NCBI GenBank assembly: GCA_002471665.1
Contig: DKQK01000031.1
Coordinates: 1 to 27,451, forward strand
From: Gammaproteobacteria bacterium UBA7310
GTDB lineage: Bacteria > Pseudomonadota > Gammaproteobacteria > Pseudomonadales > Ketobacteraceae
Direction: 5' to 3'
DNA length: 27,451 nucleotides
Positions 1 through 6,988 of the stretch are shown here, in pieces (positions within the stretch are counted from its first letter, which is position 1; every line of letters starts with the position of its first letter). Position numbers and translations under genes: made by a program. A model generated the notes under the pieces. The model was not told the DNA's origin. It did no database searches and saw nothing but the letters and a program-made list of their open reading frames with translations.

Positions 1-381
1 CAGCTTGTGCTTGATACAGGCTGTATAGGCGATGTGGCTCCATAGGTCGGAAGAATATCCCATCTCTTCGAGGCATTCGGGGCAGATTTTCGGGGTTTTG
101 ACGAAGATCTTGGTGGTAAAGTGCGGCACTTGGGACGATTTGAAGGTGTCAGCTGTTCTCGGATAGGTATAATCGAGCCCCAGCTGGGAAAAGTACGGCG
201 CTATGTCATACTCTCCAGTAATTATCTGGTGGGCTGGTATCCGGAGGTTTTTCCACGGTAGACCGGCATGCTGGAGCAAATGGCCGATATGGTGAAAGCC
301 ATTTTGCTCGCTGACCCGGATGAGATAACTGACCATGCACTCATCGGGTTGCCGATGGGGTCGAATTAGTAGTCTGCTCAT
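1..381 (-). CDS. tniQ: TniQ/TnsD-family transposon targeting protein (partial, C-terminus outside window)
   Basis: The first 127 residues are visible, reading leftward and running off the window start. TniQ/TnsD proteins bind the target site, or a CRISPR effector in CRISPR-associated transposons, and recruit the TnsC/TniB ATPase. The sequence shows the typical N-terminus, a Pro/Asp/Glu patch followed by SYLIRVSEQNG (residues 18-28). It also has a zinc-ribbon pattern, CPEC at 100-103 and CIKH at 122-125, with the family's Trp between them (W114). I chose the ATG at 379-381. The frame stays open upstream, so a TTG near 447-449 inside the terminal repeats is possible. Neither start has a clear Shine-Dalgarno. 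Family assignment is firm; whether it is a TnsD-like homing protein or a CRISPR-associated TniQ cannot be told from this piece. Confidence 0.85.
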   Translation of the reverse strand, partial: MSRLLIRPHRQPDECMVSYLIRVSEQNGFHHIGHLLQHAGLPWKNLRIPAHQIITGEYDIAPYFSQLGLDYTYPRTADTFKSSQVPHFTTKIFVKTPKICPECLEEMGYSSDLWSHIAYTACIKHKL

Positions 382-445
382 GTTTTGAGCATAGAATTTC
401 AGCGCATGGTCGTGAAGAGATAATGAGCTGGGATCGGTAAGAAAC

Positions 446-608
446 TTGTTCAAACTTATGTCGAACCCACGTGGTGCGTGGGCCTTAGGCGTTTTTTGGG
501 GATAGCAGAAATTTGTTCAATCTTTTCTCGAATTTTTTGTTCAAACTTATCTCGAATCGAGCCGAAAAATGCGGGCTGTAGAGGTGTTTTGTTCAAGCTT
601 TTGCGAGG
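446..608. repeat. Four direct repeats, probable transposase binding sites
   Basis: Copies lie at 446-465, 513-532, 537-556 and 589-608, all in the same orientation. The + strand consensus is TTGTTCAAACTTATCTCGAA. Copies 1 and 3 differ at one base; copy 2 differs at several internal bases; copy 4, nearest the end, is the most diverged, mainly in its last half. Start-to-start spacings are 67, 24 and 52 bp. Arrays of this size and irregular spacing are characteristic of TnsB sites at Tn7-like ends. Function is inferred. Confidence 0.8.
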
Positions 609-615
609 ATTTACA

Positions 616-707
616 ACGGTGTTGTGAGCTGAATCGTTCACCATTAATCAAAAAAAGCCCCGGCAAGCTCGACTTGTCGAGGCGTTTCAGCATTTCAAGG
701 AGGGGGT
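616..707. other. Junction between transposon end and first host gene
   Basis: The gene-free stretch 382-707 holds the transposon repeats (446-608), the presumed element end (~615), a terminator-like hairpin (650-683) and the strong Shine-Dalgarno of the CopD-like gene (AAGGAGGGGG just before 708). I saw no tRNA, SRP RNA or other recognisable attachment gene here. Confidence 0.5.
650..683 (-). terminator. Terminator-like hairpin with U7 tail (leftward)
   Basis: On the - strand an 11-pair stem (683-673 with 667-657, one G-U pair and one mismatch) encloses a 5-nt loop and is followed by seven T (656-650). This is a good intrinsic terminator for leftward transcription, but no leftward gene lies to its right for several kb. 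It may be a leftover of the locus before the transposon inserted, or work in both directions. Confidence 0.6.
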
Positions 708-1163
708 ATGGCGTTTGCAATCACTCTGCATTTACTCAGTGCAGTGATCTGGGTCGGGGGTATGTTCTTTGCGTATATGGCGCTGCGGCCGGTGGCGGCC
801 GAACTATTGGAACCACCACTGCGTTTAACCCTGTGGCGCCAGGTGTTTGCCCGGTTCTTTGTCTGGGTAACCATTGCCGTTGTGCTGCTGCTTGGTACCG
901 GGTTGTGGATGATCTTTGCCGTGTATGGTGGTATGGGGAACACGCGCCCGCACATCCATGTGATGTTGCTGCTGGGTGTGATCATGATGGCAATCTATGG
1001 GCACCTGTACTTTGCCCCCTATGGTCGCTTGTGCAGGGCAGTGGATGCGGAAAACTGGCCGGAGGCCGGTAAGCAGTTGAACAGCATTCGTAAGCTGGTG
1101 GCGGTGAATTTGTCATTGGGGCTGTTGGTGGTGGCCGTGGCGGCGGCAGGGCGGTTTTTATAG
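708..1163 (+). CDS. CopD-like integral membrane protein
   Basis: This 151-residue protein has about four hydrophobic helices (near 3-28, 48-72, 80-103 and 130-150). The opening, LHLLSAVIWVGGMFFAYMAL, is the typical start of the CopD/DUF2269-like membrane family, where a His in helix 1 and the W-V-GG motif are conserved. CopD proteins are tied to copper uptake or resistance, but short stand-alone members are functionally undefined. The start is fixed by a strong AAGGAGGGGG upstream. It is the first host gene beside the transposon end, and no copper genes are adjacent. Confidence 0.75.
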   Translation: MAFAITLHLLSAVIWVGGMFFAYMALRPVAAELLEPPLRLTLWRQVFARFFVWVTIAVVLLLGTGLWMIFAVYGGMGNTRPHIHVMLLLGVIMMAIYGHLYFAPYGRLCRAVDAENWPEAGKQLNSIRKLVAVNLSLGLLVVAVAAAGRFL

Positions 1164-1189
1164 GTGATGTGTAATTAGGGAGTGCTTTG

Positions 1190-1240
1190 CCGGGCAAGAT
1201 TCGGTAGATTTTACCTGTCCGTCCGTTGCCTACCCGGGGA
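1190..1240 (+). promoter_or_regulatory. Structured leader that can hide the yhhQ ribosome binding site
   Basis: CCGGG at 1190-1194 can pair with CCCGG at 1233-1237, and CAA at 1195-1197 with TTG at 1226-1228. A smaller hairpin, GGTA/TACC (1203-1206 with 1212-1215), lies inside. The only Shine-Dalgarno-like bases (GGGGA, 1236-1240) lie 5 nt before the GTG start and overlap the outer stem. The structure is drawn from complementarity only. It lacks the A-rich tail of a preQ1-I riboswitch. Confidence 0.35.
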
Positions 1241-1245
1241 TCACA

Positions 1246-2001
1246 GTGCAGCAACCACCCTCATCACCAGCGTCATCTCATAATCGCCATCGTCATTATC
1301 GTTACTACGATTACCTGATGGCGGGCTTCGTCACGGTATTGATCTGTTCCAATCTGATTGGTCCGGCCAAAGTCAGCGAGATTGATTTCAGCTGGCTGCC
1401 CCTGATCGGGGGCGTTTTGGTATTTGGTGCGGGCAATATCTTTTTTCCCATTAGTTACATCTTTGGTGATGTGCTGACGGAAGTGTATGGCTATGCGCGG
1501 GCCCGCAAGGTGATCTGGGCGGGTTTTTTCGCCATCCTGTTTGCCTCCATCATGAGTGCCATCATCATACGCTTGCCGGTGTCCGGCACTGAGCCTTTTA
1601 ATGTTGCCTTGCAGTCCTCGCTCGAAACCGTATTCGGTAATACCTGGCGTATTGTGGTAGCTTCCATCATCGCGTTTTGGGTGGGCGATTTTGTCAATGC
1701 CTATGTGATGGCAAAGATGAAACTGCTCACCCATGGCAAATATCTGTGGACCCGTACCATCGGCTCTACCCTCTGCGGGCAGGGTATCGACAGTTTGATT
1801 TTCTATCCCATTGCGTTTTACGGAATCTGGGAAAATACCACACTGGGTTTCGTCATATTGTTCAATTGTGCCTTTAAGATCTGCATTGAGGTGATTATGA
1901 CGCCGGTGACCTATGCGGTGGTGGGTTGGTTGAAAAAGCAGGAAGGCGAAGACTTCTATGATACGGATACGAACTTCACTCCGTTTTCGGTCCGTGACTG
2001 A
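1246..2001 (+). CDS. yhhQ: Queuosine precursor transporter, YhhQ/VUT family
   Basis: This 251-residue inner-membrane protein of about six helices belongs to the YhhQ (vitamin uptake transporter-like) family, which imports queuosine precursors such as preQ0/preQ1 for tRNA modification. Supporting motifs are YYDYLMAGFVTVLICSNL (about 20-37), the Ser/Asn-rich first helix, FPISYIFGDVLTEVYGYARA (about 67-86), and G-D-F-VNAYVMAKMK with the following RTIGST near the middle. These Asp/Glu/Asn positions are family hallmarks. The GTG start at 1246 keeps a His/Tyr-rich N-terminal tail; an ATG at 1318 would cut into helix 1 and is less likely. Length fits the family (about 220-250). Confidence 0.9.
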   Translation: MQQPPSSPASSHNRHRHYRYYDYLMAGFVTVLICSNLIGPAKVSEIDFSWLPLIGGVLVFGAGNIFFPISYIFGDVLTEVYGYARARKVIWAGFFAILFASIMSAIIIRLPVSGTEPFNVALQSSLETVFGNTWRIVVASIIAFWVGDFVNAYVMAKMKLLTHGKYLWTRTIGSTLCGQGIDSLIFYPIAFYGIWENTTLGFVILFNCAFKICIEVIMTPVTYAVVGWLKKQEGEDFYDTDTNFTPFSVRD

Positions 2002-2181
2002 GGCCAAAGAAGCGACGCATGATCCGATTGTTTTTTTGCATTAAAGTAACTTGTTGCTAGAGTTAACATTAATCCATCCCTAAGCTCAGCCTTGAATTTG
2101 GATGGGTTTATAAGTGTGTTGCCGATGATAGACGGTTGCGCATTTTTTTCTGTCAGACCACCACCGGGAAGTTGCTACTGT

Positions 2182-2958
2182 ATGTCTCAAGACGCACACA
2201 GCCTGTTGCTGTTTTTTGATGATGAATCGCGGCACAAGCAGTGCCTGTTGATGTTGTTGAAGCTGCACAAACAAGAAGATGAAGAAGCCTCCAGATGGAG
2301 CGCTGCACTGGGGGTCGATATTCGCACCGACTGGCAAGATCACTGGTTTAACCATGAGCTTAGCGCCCAGCCTGAGTATATCCGCATTGATTATGAAACC
2401 AGTACCCATTACGGCTTGCCCCTTCATGCCCTGCAGCAGCTGTTTGCTTGCGGTATGACGGCAGCGGTGGTGGATACGTTTCACGATCAGGTGGGGGAGT
2501 GTTCCCGTCACTATTTTTTACAGGGGCAGTTGGTGGATGAAAACACCCTGTTTGAAGCATGCCCCGCAACCCGGACGGTAGTTGAGGCCCAGTTCGATGA
2601 TGATTTGGAAAATGAATCGGAGCCGGTGCGTCCTGTCGATATTGCTGCCTTGATCAAGCAAACCAGGCAACAGCAAGATGATGCCCAGGAGATGGTGGGT
2701 ACTTTGCTGGAGCTCAGCAAGATCGCCCGCGAGTCAGGGCAGAATCCGATGGACGTAATGCGGTCTGCATTGGTGCTTCGGGCACTGGTGAAGGGGGTGG
2801 TTCAAGGGGTTCTGTTCGGTGTAGTGACGGTATTGTTGTTCAAAGGCATGTGGCTTTGGGTGGGGGTGAGCGTGCTGCTGGTAGTGATTTTGCCCTTATA
2901 CCATGTTACGCAGGTGAGTAAAGAATTTGACGATGAGGAGCAGGCCGATGCTGACTGA
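2182..2958 (+). CDS. Unknown membrane-anchored protein with two C-terminal helices
   Basis: I do not recognise this 258-residue protein. The N-terminal ~150 residues are soluble and rich in Asp, Glu, His and Cys. An acidic/Gln-rich stretch follows (about 150-185), then two hydrophobic helices (about 200-220 and 222-243) and an acidic tail. There is no signal peptide, so the large domain is probably cytoplasmic. The ATG at 2182 (MSQDAHSLLLFF) is preferred; the frame is open back to a TTG at 2092, but that extension looks non-native and has no Shine-Dalgarno. It overlaps the next gene by 11 bp, so the two are probably co-translated. The preceding 180 bp hold no other gene. Confidence 0.7.
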   Translation: MSQDAHSLLLFFDDESRHKQCLLMLLKLHKQEDEEASRWSAALGVDIRTDWQDHWFNHELSAQPEYIRIDYETSTHYGLPLHALQQLFACGMTAAVVDTFHDQVGECSRHYFLQGQLVDENTLFEACPATRTVVEAQFDDDLENESEPVRPVDIAALIKQTRQQQDDAQEMVGTLLELSKIARESGQNPMDVMRSALVLRALVKGVVQGVLFGVVTVLLFKGMWLWVGVSVLLVVILPLYHVTQVSKEFDDEEQADAD

Positions 2959-3385
2959 AATTGAATGGTGGGGTGGCCTGCTTTACCTGTGTGGTGCTTT
3001 GGCTTACTGGATCACGTACAAGGAAATCGGAATGAAGTGGGCCCTTGACTACATCGGATTTCATCTGGCGTTCCTGACATCCGCCGTATTATTAGCCCTC
3101 TATTTCTATGAGCTGAATTCGCCGCTGCTGCAGAAACTCTATGTTGGCCTGACTGTGATGGCGTTGGTGTCGATTCTGTTGATGTGGTTTTGGCCCAGCA
3201 GCGACGAGGAGCCCTCTGCCGATTCACTGCATGAGGATGCTGCTGATGAAGAGGCGGACGAAGAGCCGGGCCTGCTGACAATAATTATTGGTAATCTCGT
3301 ACTCTGTGGCCCTCTGTTAGCAACCGTGGTGTTGGGGGCGTTGAAATCTTATGGATTGGCGCAACAGCTGGGGTGGATGAGCTGA
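2948..3385 (+). CDS. Unknown small integral membrane protein
   Basis: This 145-residue protein is not recognised. It has about three N-terminal helices (near 7-22, 32-52 and 62-80), an acidic Glu/Asp/Ala-rich loop (about 84-106) and a final helix (about 108-130). The ATG at 2948 overlaps the end of the preceding gene and has GAGGAG seven bases upstream; an in-frame ATG at 2927 would add residues with no better ribosome site. The overlap with a second membrane protein suggests a two-subunit membrane complex, which is an inference from gene order only. Confidence 0.7.
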   Translation: MLTEIEWWGGLLYLCGALAYWITYKEIGMKWALDYIGFHLAFLTSAVLLALYFYELNSPLLQKLYVGLTVMALVSILLMWFWPSSDEEPSADSLHEDAADEEADEEPGLLTIIIGNLVLCGPLLATVVLGALKSYGLAQQLGWMS

Positions 3386-3416
3386 ATCCTGTTCTCCCGC
3401 TGTGGCCAACCGGTCA

Positions 3417-3445
3417 TTTCCATGTCCCGCGCAGGCCCGTATAAT
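3417..3445 (+). promoter_or_regulatory. Probable sigma-70 promoter for the VOC gene
   Basis: A perfect -10 hexamer TATAAT lies at 3440-3445. A weak -35 (TTTCCA, 3417-3422) lies 17 bp upstream. Transcription would start near 3452, giving a leader of about 50 nt before the VOC gene. Confidence 0.5.
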
Positions 3446-3501
3446 AGGCCACTTTCAAATCCGGTCTGGTTACAGACATCAACGTCAGTGGGAATTCAAC
3501 T

Positions 3502-3978
3502 ATGCAACGTCCTTTCAAAGTGCTGGGTGTCCAGCAGATTGCCATCGGTGGCCCTTCCAAAGAGCAGCTCAAGAAACTGTGGGTGGACAGGTTGGGCCTG
3601 GAAATCACCGGTAACTTTGTCTCTGAACGGGAAAACGTTGATGAAGACATCTGTGCCATGGGGGCGGGTCCGTTCAAGGTGGAAGTGGATCTGATGCAGC
3701 CGGTGGATCCGGAGAAGAAGCCCGCCGTGCACACCACGCCGTTGAATCACGTGGGATTGTGGATCGATGACCTGCCCAAAGCAGTGGAATGGCTCAGTGC
3801 CAACGGCGTGCGGTTTGCGCCCGGTGGTATTCGTAAAGGGGCTGCGGGCTTTGACATCACTTTTCTGCATCCCAAAGCCAACGATGAGTTTCCCATTGCA
3901 GGTGAAGGCGTACTGATCGAGCTGGTGCAGGCCCCGCAGGAGGTCATTGACGCCTTTGCCAAGTTGGCCGCCCAGTAA
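3502..3978 (+). CDS. VOC-superfamily (glyoxalase/epimerase fold) protein
   Basis: This 158-residue protein has the paired beta-alpha-beta-beta-beta modules of the vicinal oxygen chelate fold. Likely metal-ligand positions are Gln in VQQIAIGG near residue 12, Glu in FKVEVDLMQP, His in LNHVGLWIDDL near 82, and Glu in VLIELVQAP near 143. This resembles the His/Gln/His/Glu set of methylmalonyl-CoA epimerase or glyoxalase I, with Gln replacing the first His. Cytosolic; the substrate cannot be assigned. It has its own promoter, and the next gene starts 20 bp downstream, so the pair may be co-transcribed. Confidence 0.8.
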   Translation: MQRPFKVLGVQQIAIGGPSKEQLKKLWVDRLGLEITGNFVSERENVDEDICAMGAGPFKVEVDLMQPVDPEKKPAVHTTPLNHVGLWIDDLPKAVEWLSANGVRFAPGGIRKGAAGFDITFLHPKANDEFPIAGEGVLIELVQAPQEVIDAFAKLAAQ

Positions 3979-3998
3979 CGGGTTGGTCATTGCGTGAA

Positions 3999-5477
3999 AT
4001 GAAACCGCCGCTGTCGAGCGCCCTGTGGCGCCAGGTTATACTGGCCGCTGTCCATTGGATGCTGGGTTTGTTCGTAGGCGGCGTTGCGGTGCTGCTGTTC
4101 GTGGTGGATTCCATGCCTGATCTGGATGTATGGCACCAGGCCCAGTTCAGGCACGAGTACAACCACCAGCAGCATCGGGCTTTCCGCACTCTGCAGCAGT
4201 ATCAGACGCTGGAACAGCAATTGTTCCAGGAGCTGCAGGCGCAGGTTTATGATCGGGTTGATACCGCTGCCTTGCCGGATGTTCATCGTTTTCATCGCGG
4301 CAGTCCGGTGGACCCCACTGCTTATACCGAAAACTGGAATCGCAGTCGGGAATTTTCAGTCGCCAACCCCCGGGCTGCGGTATTGTTGCTGCATGGTTTG
4401 TCGGATTCCCCTTACAGCCTGCGGCAGCTGGCGCAAACCCTGCACGCCTCCCAATCCCATGTGGTTTTGCTGCGCCTGCCGGGCCATGGTACGGCGCCCG
4501 CTGCCTTAACCCGGGTCAGCGTCGAGGATTTCAAGGCTGCCGTACGTTTGGCGGCGCGGCATCTGCGTCAGCAGGTGGGGCCGGATGTGCCCTTGTTTGT
4601 GGTGGGCTATTCCAATGGTGGTGCGCTGGCGGTTGAGTACGCTCTGGCGCAGCTTGCGGGTGAACCACTGCCGGAGTTGGCGGGGCTGGTGTTGATCTCG
4701 CCGGCCATGGGGGTATCCAGGCTGGCGGTACTGGCATCTTGGCAACGGCGCCTGTCTTACCTCCCCGGCCTGGGTAAACTGGCCTGGCAAGCAGTGCAGC
4801 CGGAGTTCGATCCCTATAAATACAATTCCTTTCCCCTCAATGCGGCAGAACAGGTCTATGACCTGACCCAGGATATTGCGGTGCGGCTTGAGCAGTTGCA
4901 GAACCAGGGGCGGCTGGGGGATTTTCCGCCTACTCTGGTGTTCAGTTCAGCGGTGGATGCCACCGTCTCGGTGAGCGCGCTGATTGATGGGCTGATGATG
5001 AAGCTGGCGTCCCACCGTCACAGACTGGTGCTGTACGATGTGCATCAGCGGGCCAACAGTGCGTTCCTGTTCACTGATGAAGCCAGGCAGGTGGCGCAGC
5101 AAGCACTGTCCCGGAGCTTACCTTTTACCCTGGATATTTTGTCCAACGGGCCGGCGGACAATGATCAGTTGGTGCGCATGATCAAACCGGCCGGAACGGA
5201 TGCGGTGGAGCTGGTGCGCACCGATCTGCAGTGGCCTGATGAATTGTACTCGCTCTCCCATGTGGCATTGCCGTTTGCACCCTGGGATCGGGTCTACGGC
5301 GATGTGCCCCACGTGAACGGCAAACCGGAATCGCTGGGTAATGTCACGTTGCGGGGCGAACGCGGCATCCTGCAGGTACCCATCAATCAGTTGATGCGCT
5401 TACGATACAATCCCTTCTACGCGTATCAGGAAACCGAGATTCACGCCTTTATCCTGGGTCAAACCAGCGCAAACTAA
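3999..5477 (+). CDS. Membrane-anchored alpha/beta hydrolase (S33/lipase-like)
   Basis: This 492-residue protein has an uncleaved N-terminal membrane helix (about 12-36) followed by a Gln/His-rich segment. The hydrolase fold shows HGLSDSP (132-138), a nucleophile elbow GYSNGG (Ser about 205), Asp about 320 in SSAVDATV and His about 421 in SLSHVALPF, which together make a plausible Ser-Asp-His triad. About 100 residues sit between the Asp strand and the His, longer than in simple lipases. The helix suggests it acts at the inner membrane on the periplasmic side, perhaps on lipid or ester substrates (inferred). The ATG at 3999 is preferred over the TTG at 3990. Confidence 0.8.
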   Translation: MKPPLSSALWRQVILAAVHWMLGLFVGGVAVLLFVVDSMPDLDVWHQAQFRHEYNHQQHRAFRTLQQYQTLEQQLFQELQAQVYDRVDTAALPDVHRFHRGSPVDPTAYTENWNRSREFSVANPRAAVLLLHGLSDSPYSLRQLAQTLHASQSHVVLLRLPGHGTAPAALTRVSVEDFKAAVRLAARHLRQQVGPDVPLFVVGYSNGGALAVEYALAQLAGEPLPELAGLVLISPAMGVSRLAVLASWQRRLSYLPGLGKLAWQAVQPEFDPYKYNSFPLNAAEQVYDLTQDIAVRLEQLQNQGRLGDFPPTLVFSSAVDATVSVSALIDGLMMKLASHRHRLVLYDVHQRANSAFLFTDEARQVAQQALSRSLPFTLDILSNGPADNDQLVRMIKPAGTDAVELVRTDLQWPDELYSLSHVALPFAPWDRVYGDVPHVNGKPESLGNVTLRGERGILQVPINQLMRLRYNPFYAYQETEIHAFILGQTSAN

Positions 5478-5500
5478 TGGGTTTAGACGCAGTCTACGGC

Positions 5501-5573
5501 GTTTACCATCTGTAAAACAAGCACACCAATTCGTAACTGCATGGGCGCAGTATTCAGGGTACAAAGTAAACAT
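5501..5573 (+). promoter_or_regulatory. Leader block upstream of the first diguanylate cyclase, copy 1
   Basis: This 73-bp block aligns with 6867-6938 upstream of the second cyclase. The shared core includes TAACTGCAT (5534-5542) and AAAGTAAACAT (5563-5573), roughly 65% identical by eye. Both blocks end a few dozen bases before the start codon, and both genes lack a good Shine-Dalgarno. It probably contains a shared promoter or operator that was copied along with the gene. No confident -35/-10 pair was assigned. Confidence 0.5.
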
Positions 5574-5629
5574 TCACGCTGTTTATGAGTACACCATCAT
5601 AATAATGAACGCCATGTTTAGATCTTGGA

Positions 5630-6781
5630 ATGGACATCAGTAATCGACTCTACACCCGAATTGGCAATCCGCTGGAATGGACCTCCACACGCAAAGCCGC
5701 CTTTCTCATCTGGATCTACTTTTTTCAACAGGGGATCTACATGGCATGGTTGCTTTGGTTGCCCGGTCAGGGTGAGTTTGAGCAGCATTTCAATCGGGTG
5801 GCCATTGCGGATCACACCCAGCGCTTTATCTGGCTGCAGCTGGTGTCGCTGGGGTTGATCGTGATCACCGGTTGGGCGCAGCTGCGTAAAAGTGACCACT
5901 TGTTTTATGAATACCTGGCAACATTGTATTTTGGTGTCACTCATGTTTACTACGGGTACTGCGTGGGCCTCATGTCGCTGCCGGTGGGCGTGGTGCTGGT
6001 GGGGGCACCGGTGGTGGGCTTTATCTTCTTCAACCGCAGGGCGGTGGCGCTGGCTTTTGTCAGTGCGCTGTTGGCGGTGAGTGTGTTGAGCTATTTAACC
6101 TACATGGGGCGATTACCCTACGCACCATTGGCAGAACAGCTCTATCTGCAGAACCATCAGTTGTCGCCGTTCTGGTTGTTGGCCTATTGCGTATTTGCCT
6201 CACCTCACTTGTTGATCATATTTGCACTGACCTACTACGTGTTGCAGCGTTGGCGGGTGCGGGAACAGGAAGCCAATTACCACAGCAGGACGGATTCACT
6301 GACCGGACTGGTGAACCGGCGTTGCATTCTGGAACTGCTGGAACAGGAACAGAAAAGAAGTGTACGGGAACGCGCACCGCTGTCGGTGGTGATGGTGGAT
6401 CTGGATCACTTCAAGTTGATCAATGATTCCTGGGGCCATCAGGTGGGGGATGCTGTGCTGGTACTGGCATCCAGAGCGCTGAAGCATACCCTGCGCCAGC
6501 ACGATCATGTGGGGCGCTACGGTGGTGAAGAATTCCTGGTGATATTACCCGGCCTGGAGGCCGAGCAAGCCCGGAACCTGGCAGAACGGATACGCGTTGC
6601 CATCGGTGAGGTGATGATGGACCTGCCCGGAGGCCAGCATCTGTCGCTGTCGGCCAGTCTGGGCATGACCAGTGTGAGCGCGACCCATCCGGTTTCCGTG
6701 GATGTTCTGATAAAACAAGCGGATACGGCACTTTACCAAGCCAAGAGCTGTGGCCGTGACCAGGTGGTGGTGATGGTTTGA
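5630..6781 (+). CDS. Diguanylate cyclase with six-helix membrane sensor (copy 1)
   Basis: This 383-residue protein would make cyclic di-GMP from two GTP at the inner membrane. Residues 22-207 form about six helices, including the highly conserved SLPVGVVLVGAPVVGFIFFN (116-135). I do not recognise this sensor as a named MASE domain. The GGDEF domain starts at TDSLTGLVNRR (221-231). MVDLDHFK (255-262) carries the metal-binding Asp, GGEEF (298-302) is intact, and RQHD (289-292) five residues before it is a proper inhibitory I-site. It should therefore be active and product-inhibited. It is the first of three tandem paralogs, and the duplicated leader lies upstream. Confidence 0.9.
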   Translation: MDISNRLYTRIGNPLEWTSTRKAAFLIWIYFFQQGIYMAWLLWLPGQGEFEQHFNRVAIADHTQRFIWLQLVSLGLIVITGWAQLRKSDHLFYEYLATLYFGVTHVYYGYCVGLMSLPVGVVLVGAPVVGFIFFNRRAVALAFVSALLAVSVLSYLTYMGRLPYAPLAEQLYLQNHQLSPFWLLAYCVFASPHLLIIFALTYYVLQRWRVREQEANYHSRTDSLTGLVNRRCILELLEQEQKRSVRERAPLSVVMVDLDHFKLINDSWGHQVGDAVLVLASRALKHTLRQHDHVGRYGGEEFLVILPGLEAEQARNLAERIRVAIGEVMMDLPGGQHLSLSASLGMTSVSATHPVSVDVLIKQADTALYQAKSCGRDQVVVMV

Positions 6782-6866
6782 TGGCGGTGCGTTTTACCTA
6801 ATTCGTTTGCGTAGACCATATTTCCGGATTTGCACAAGTTCTTGGTGTTTTTTTCGTAATCCACAA

Positions 6867-6938
6867 CTTACCAATCGCAATACAAGATCACCATTTTATA
6901 ACTGCATAACAGATAGAATCAGGTTAAAAAGTAAACAT
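6867..6938 (+). promoter_or_regulatory. Leader block upstream of the second diguanylate cyclase, copy 2
   Basis: This is the paralogous copy of the block at 5501-5573, with TAACTGCAT (6899-6907) and AAAGTAAACAT (6928-6938) retained. Flanking non-coding bases in 6782-6988 outside the block show no clear similarity. Conservation of non-coding sequence between diverged paralogs suggests a regulatory role. Confidence 0.5.
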
Positions 6939-6988
6939 AGCCCGGTTCCAATGACTACCGGGAATGGTTTAATAATGTGCTGAAGCGA

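Larger units (their letters stand above)
1..615. mobile_element. End of a Tn7-like/Tni-type transposon
   Basis: The tniQ start, four ~20-bp direct repeats (446-608) and a candidate terminal trinucleotide lie in the order expected at the end of a TnsB/TniA-mobilised element. Read inward on the - strand the end would begin 5'-TGTAAATCC at 615. The TGT start is typical of this transposon class; the exact boundary is inferred and could be off by a few bases. From 708 rightward the genes look like ordinary chromosomal genes. The remainder of the element (transposase, ATPase, cargo, other end) lies to the left of the window. Confidence 0.7.

Noticed and set aside
446..608. CRISPR array
   Set aside because: Only four imperfect repeats with unequal spacing (67, 24, 52 bp); the pattern fits transposase sites, not a CRISPR.
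456..644. 62-codon open frame on the - strand at the transposon end
   Set aside because: Its repeated KFEQ/KIEQ pattern is simply the terminal DNA repeats translated. It has no ribosome site and no family resemblance.
1273..2007. Long - strand open frame opposite yhhQ
   Set aside because: It is a low-hydrophobicity His/Arg/Asp-rich shadow of a clear transporter gene, with no ribosome site.
2092..2181. TTG start extending the unknown protein upstream
   Set aside because: No Shine-Dalgarno at the TTG; the extension looks random, while ATG 2182 begins a sensible protein.
5484..5496. TAGAC/GTCTA hairpin after the alpha/beta hydrolase gene
   Set aside because: A 5-bp stem without a T-run is too weak to call a terminator.
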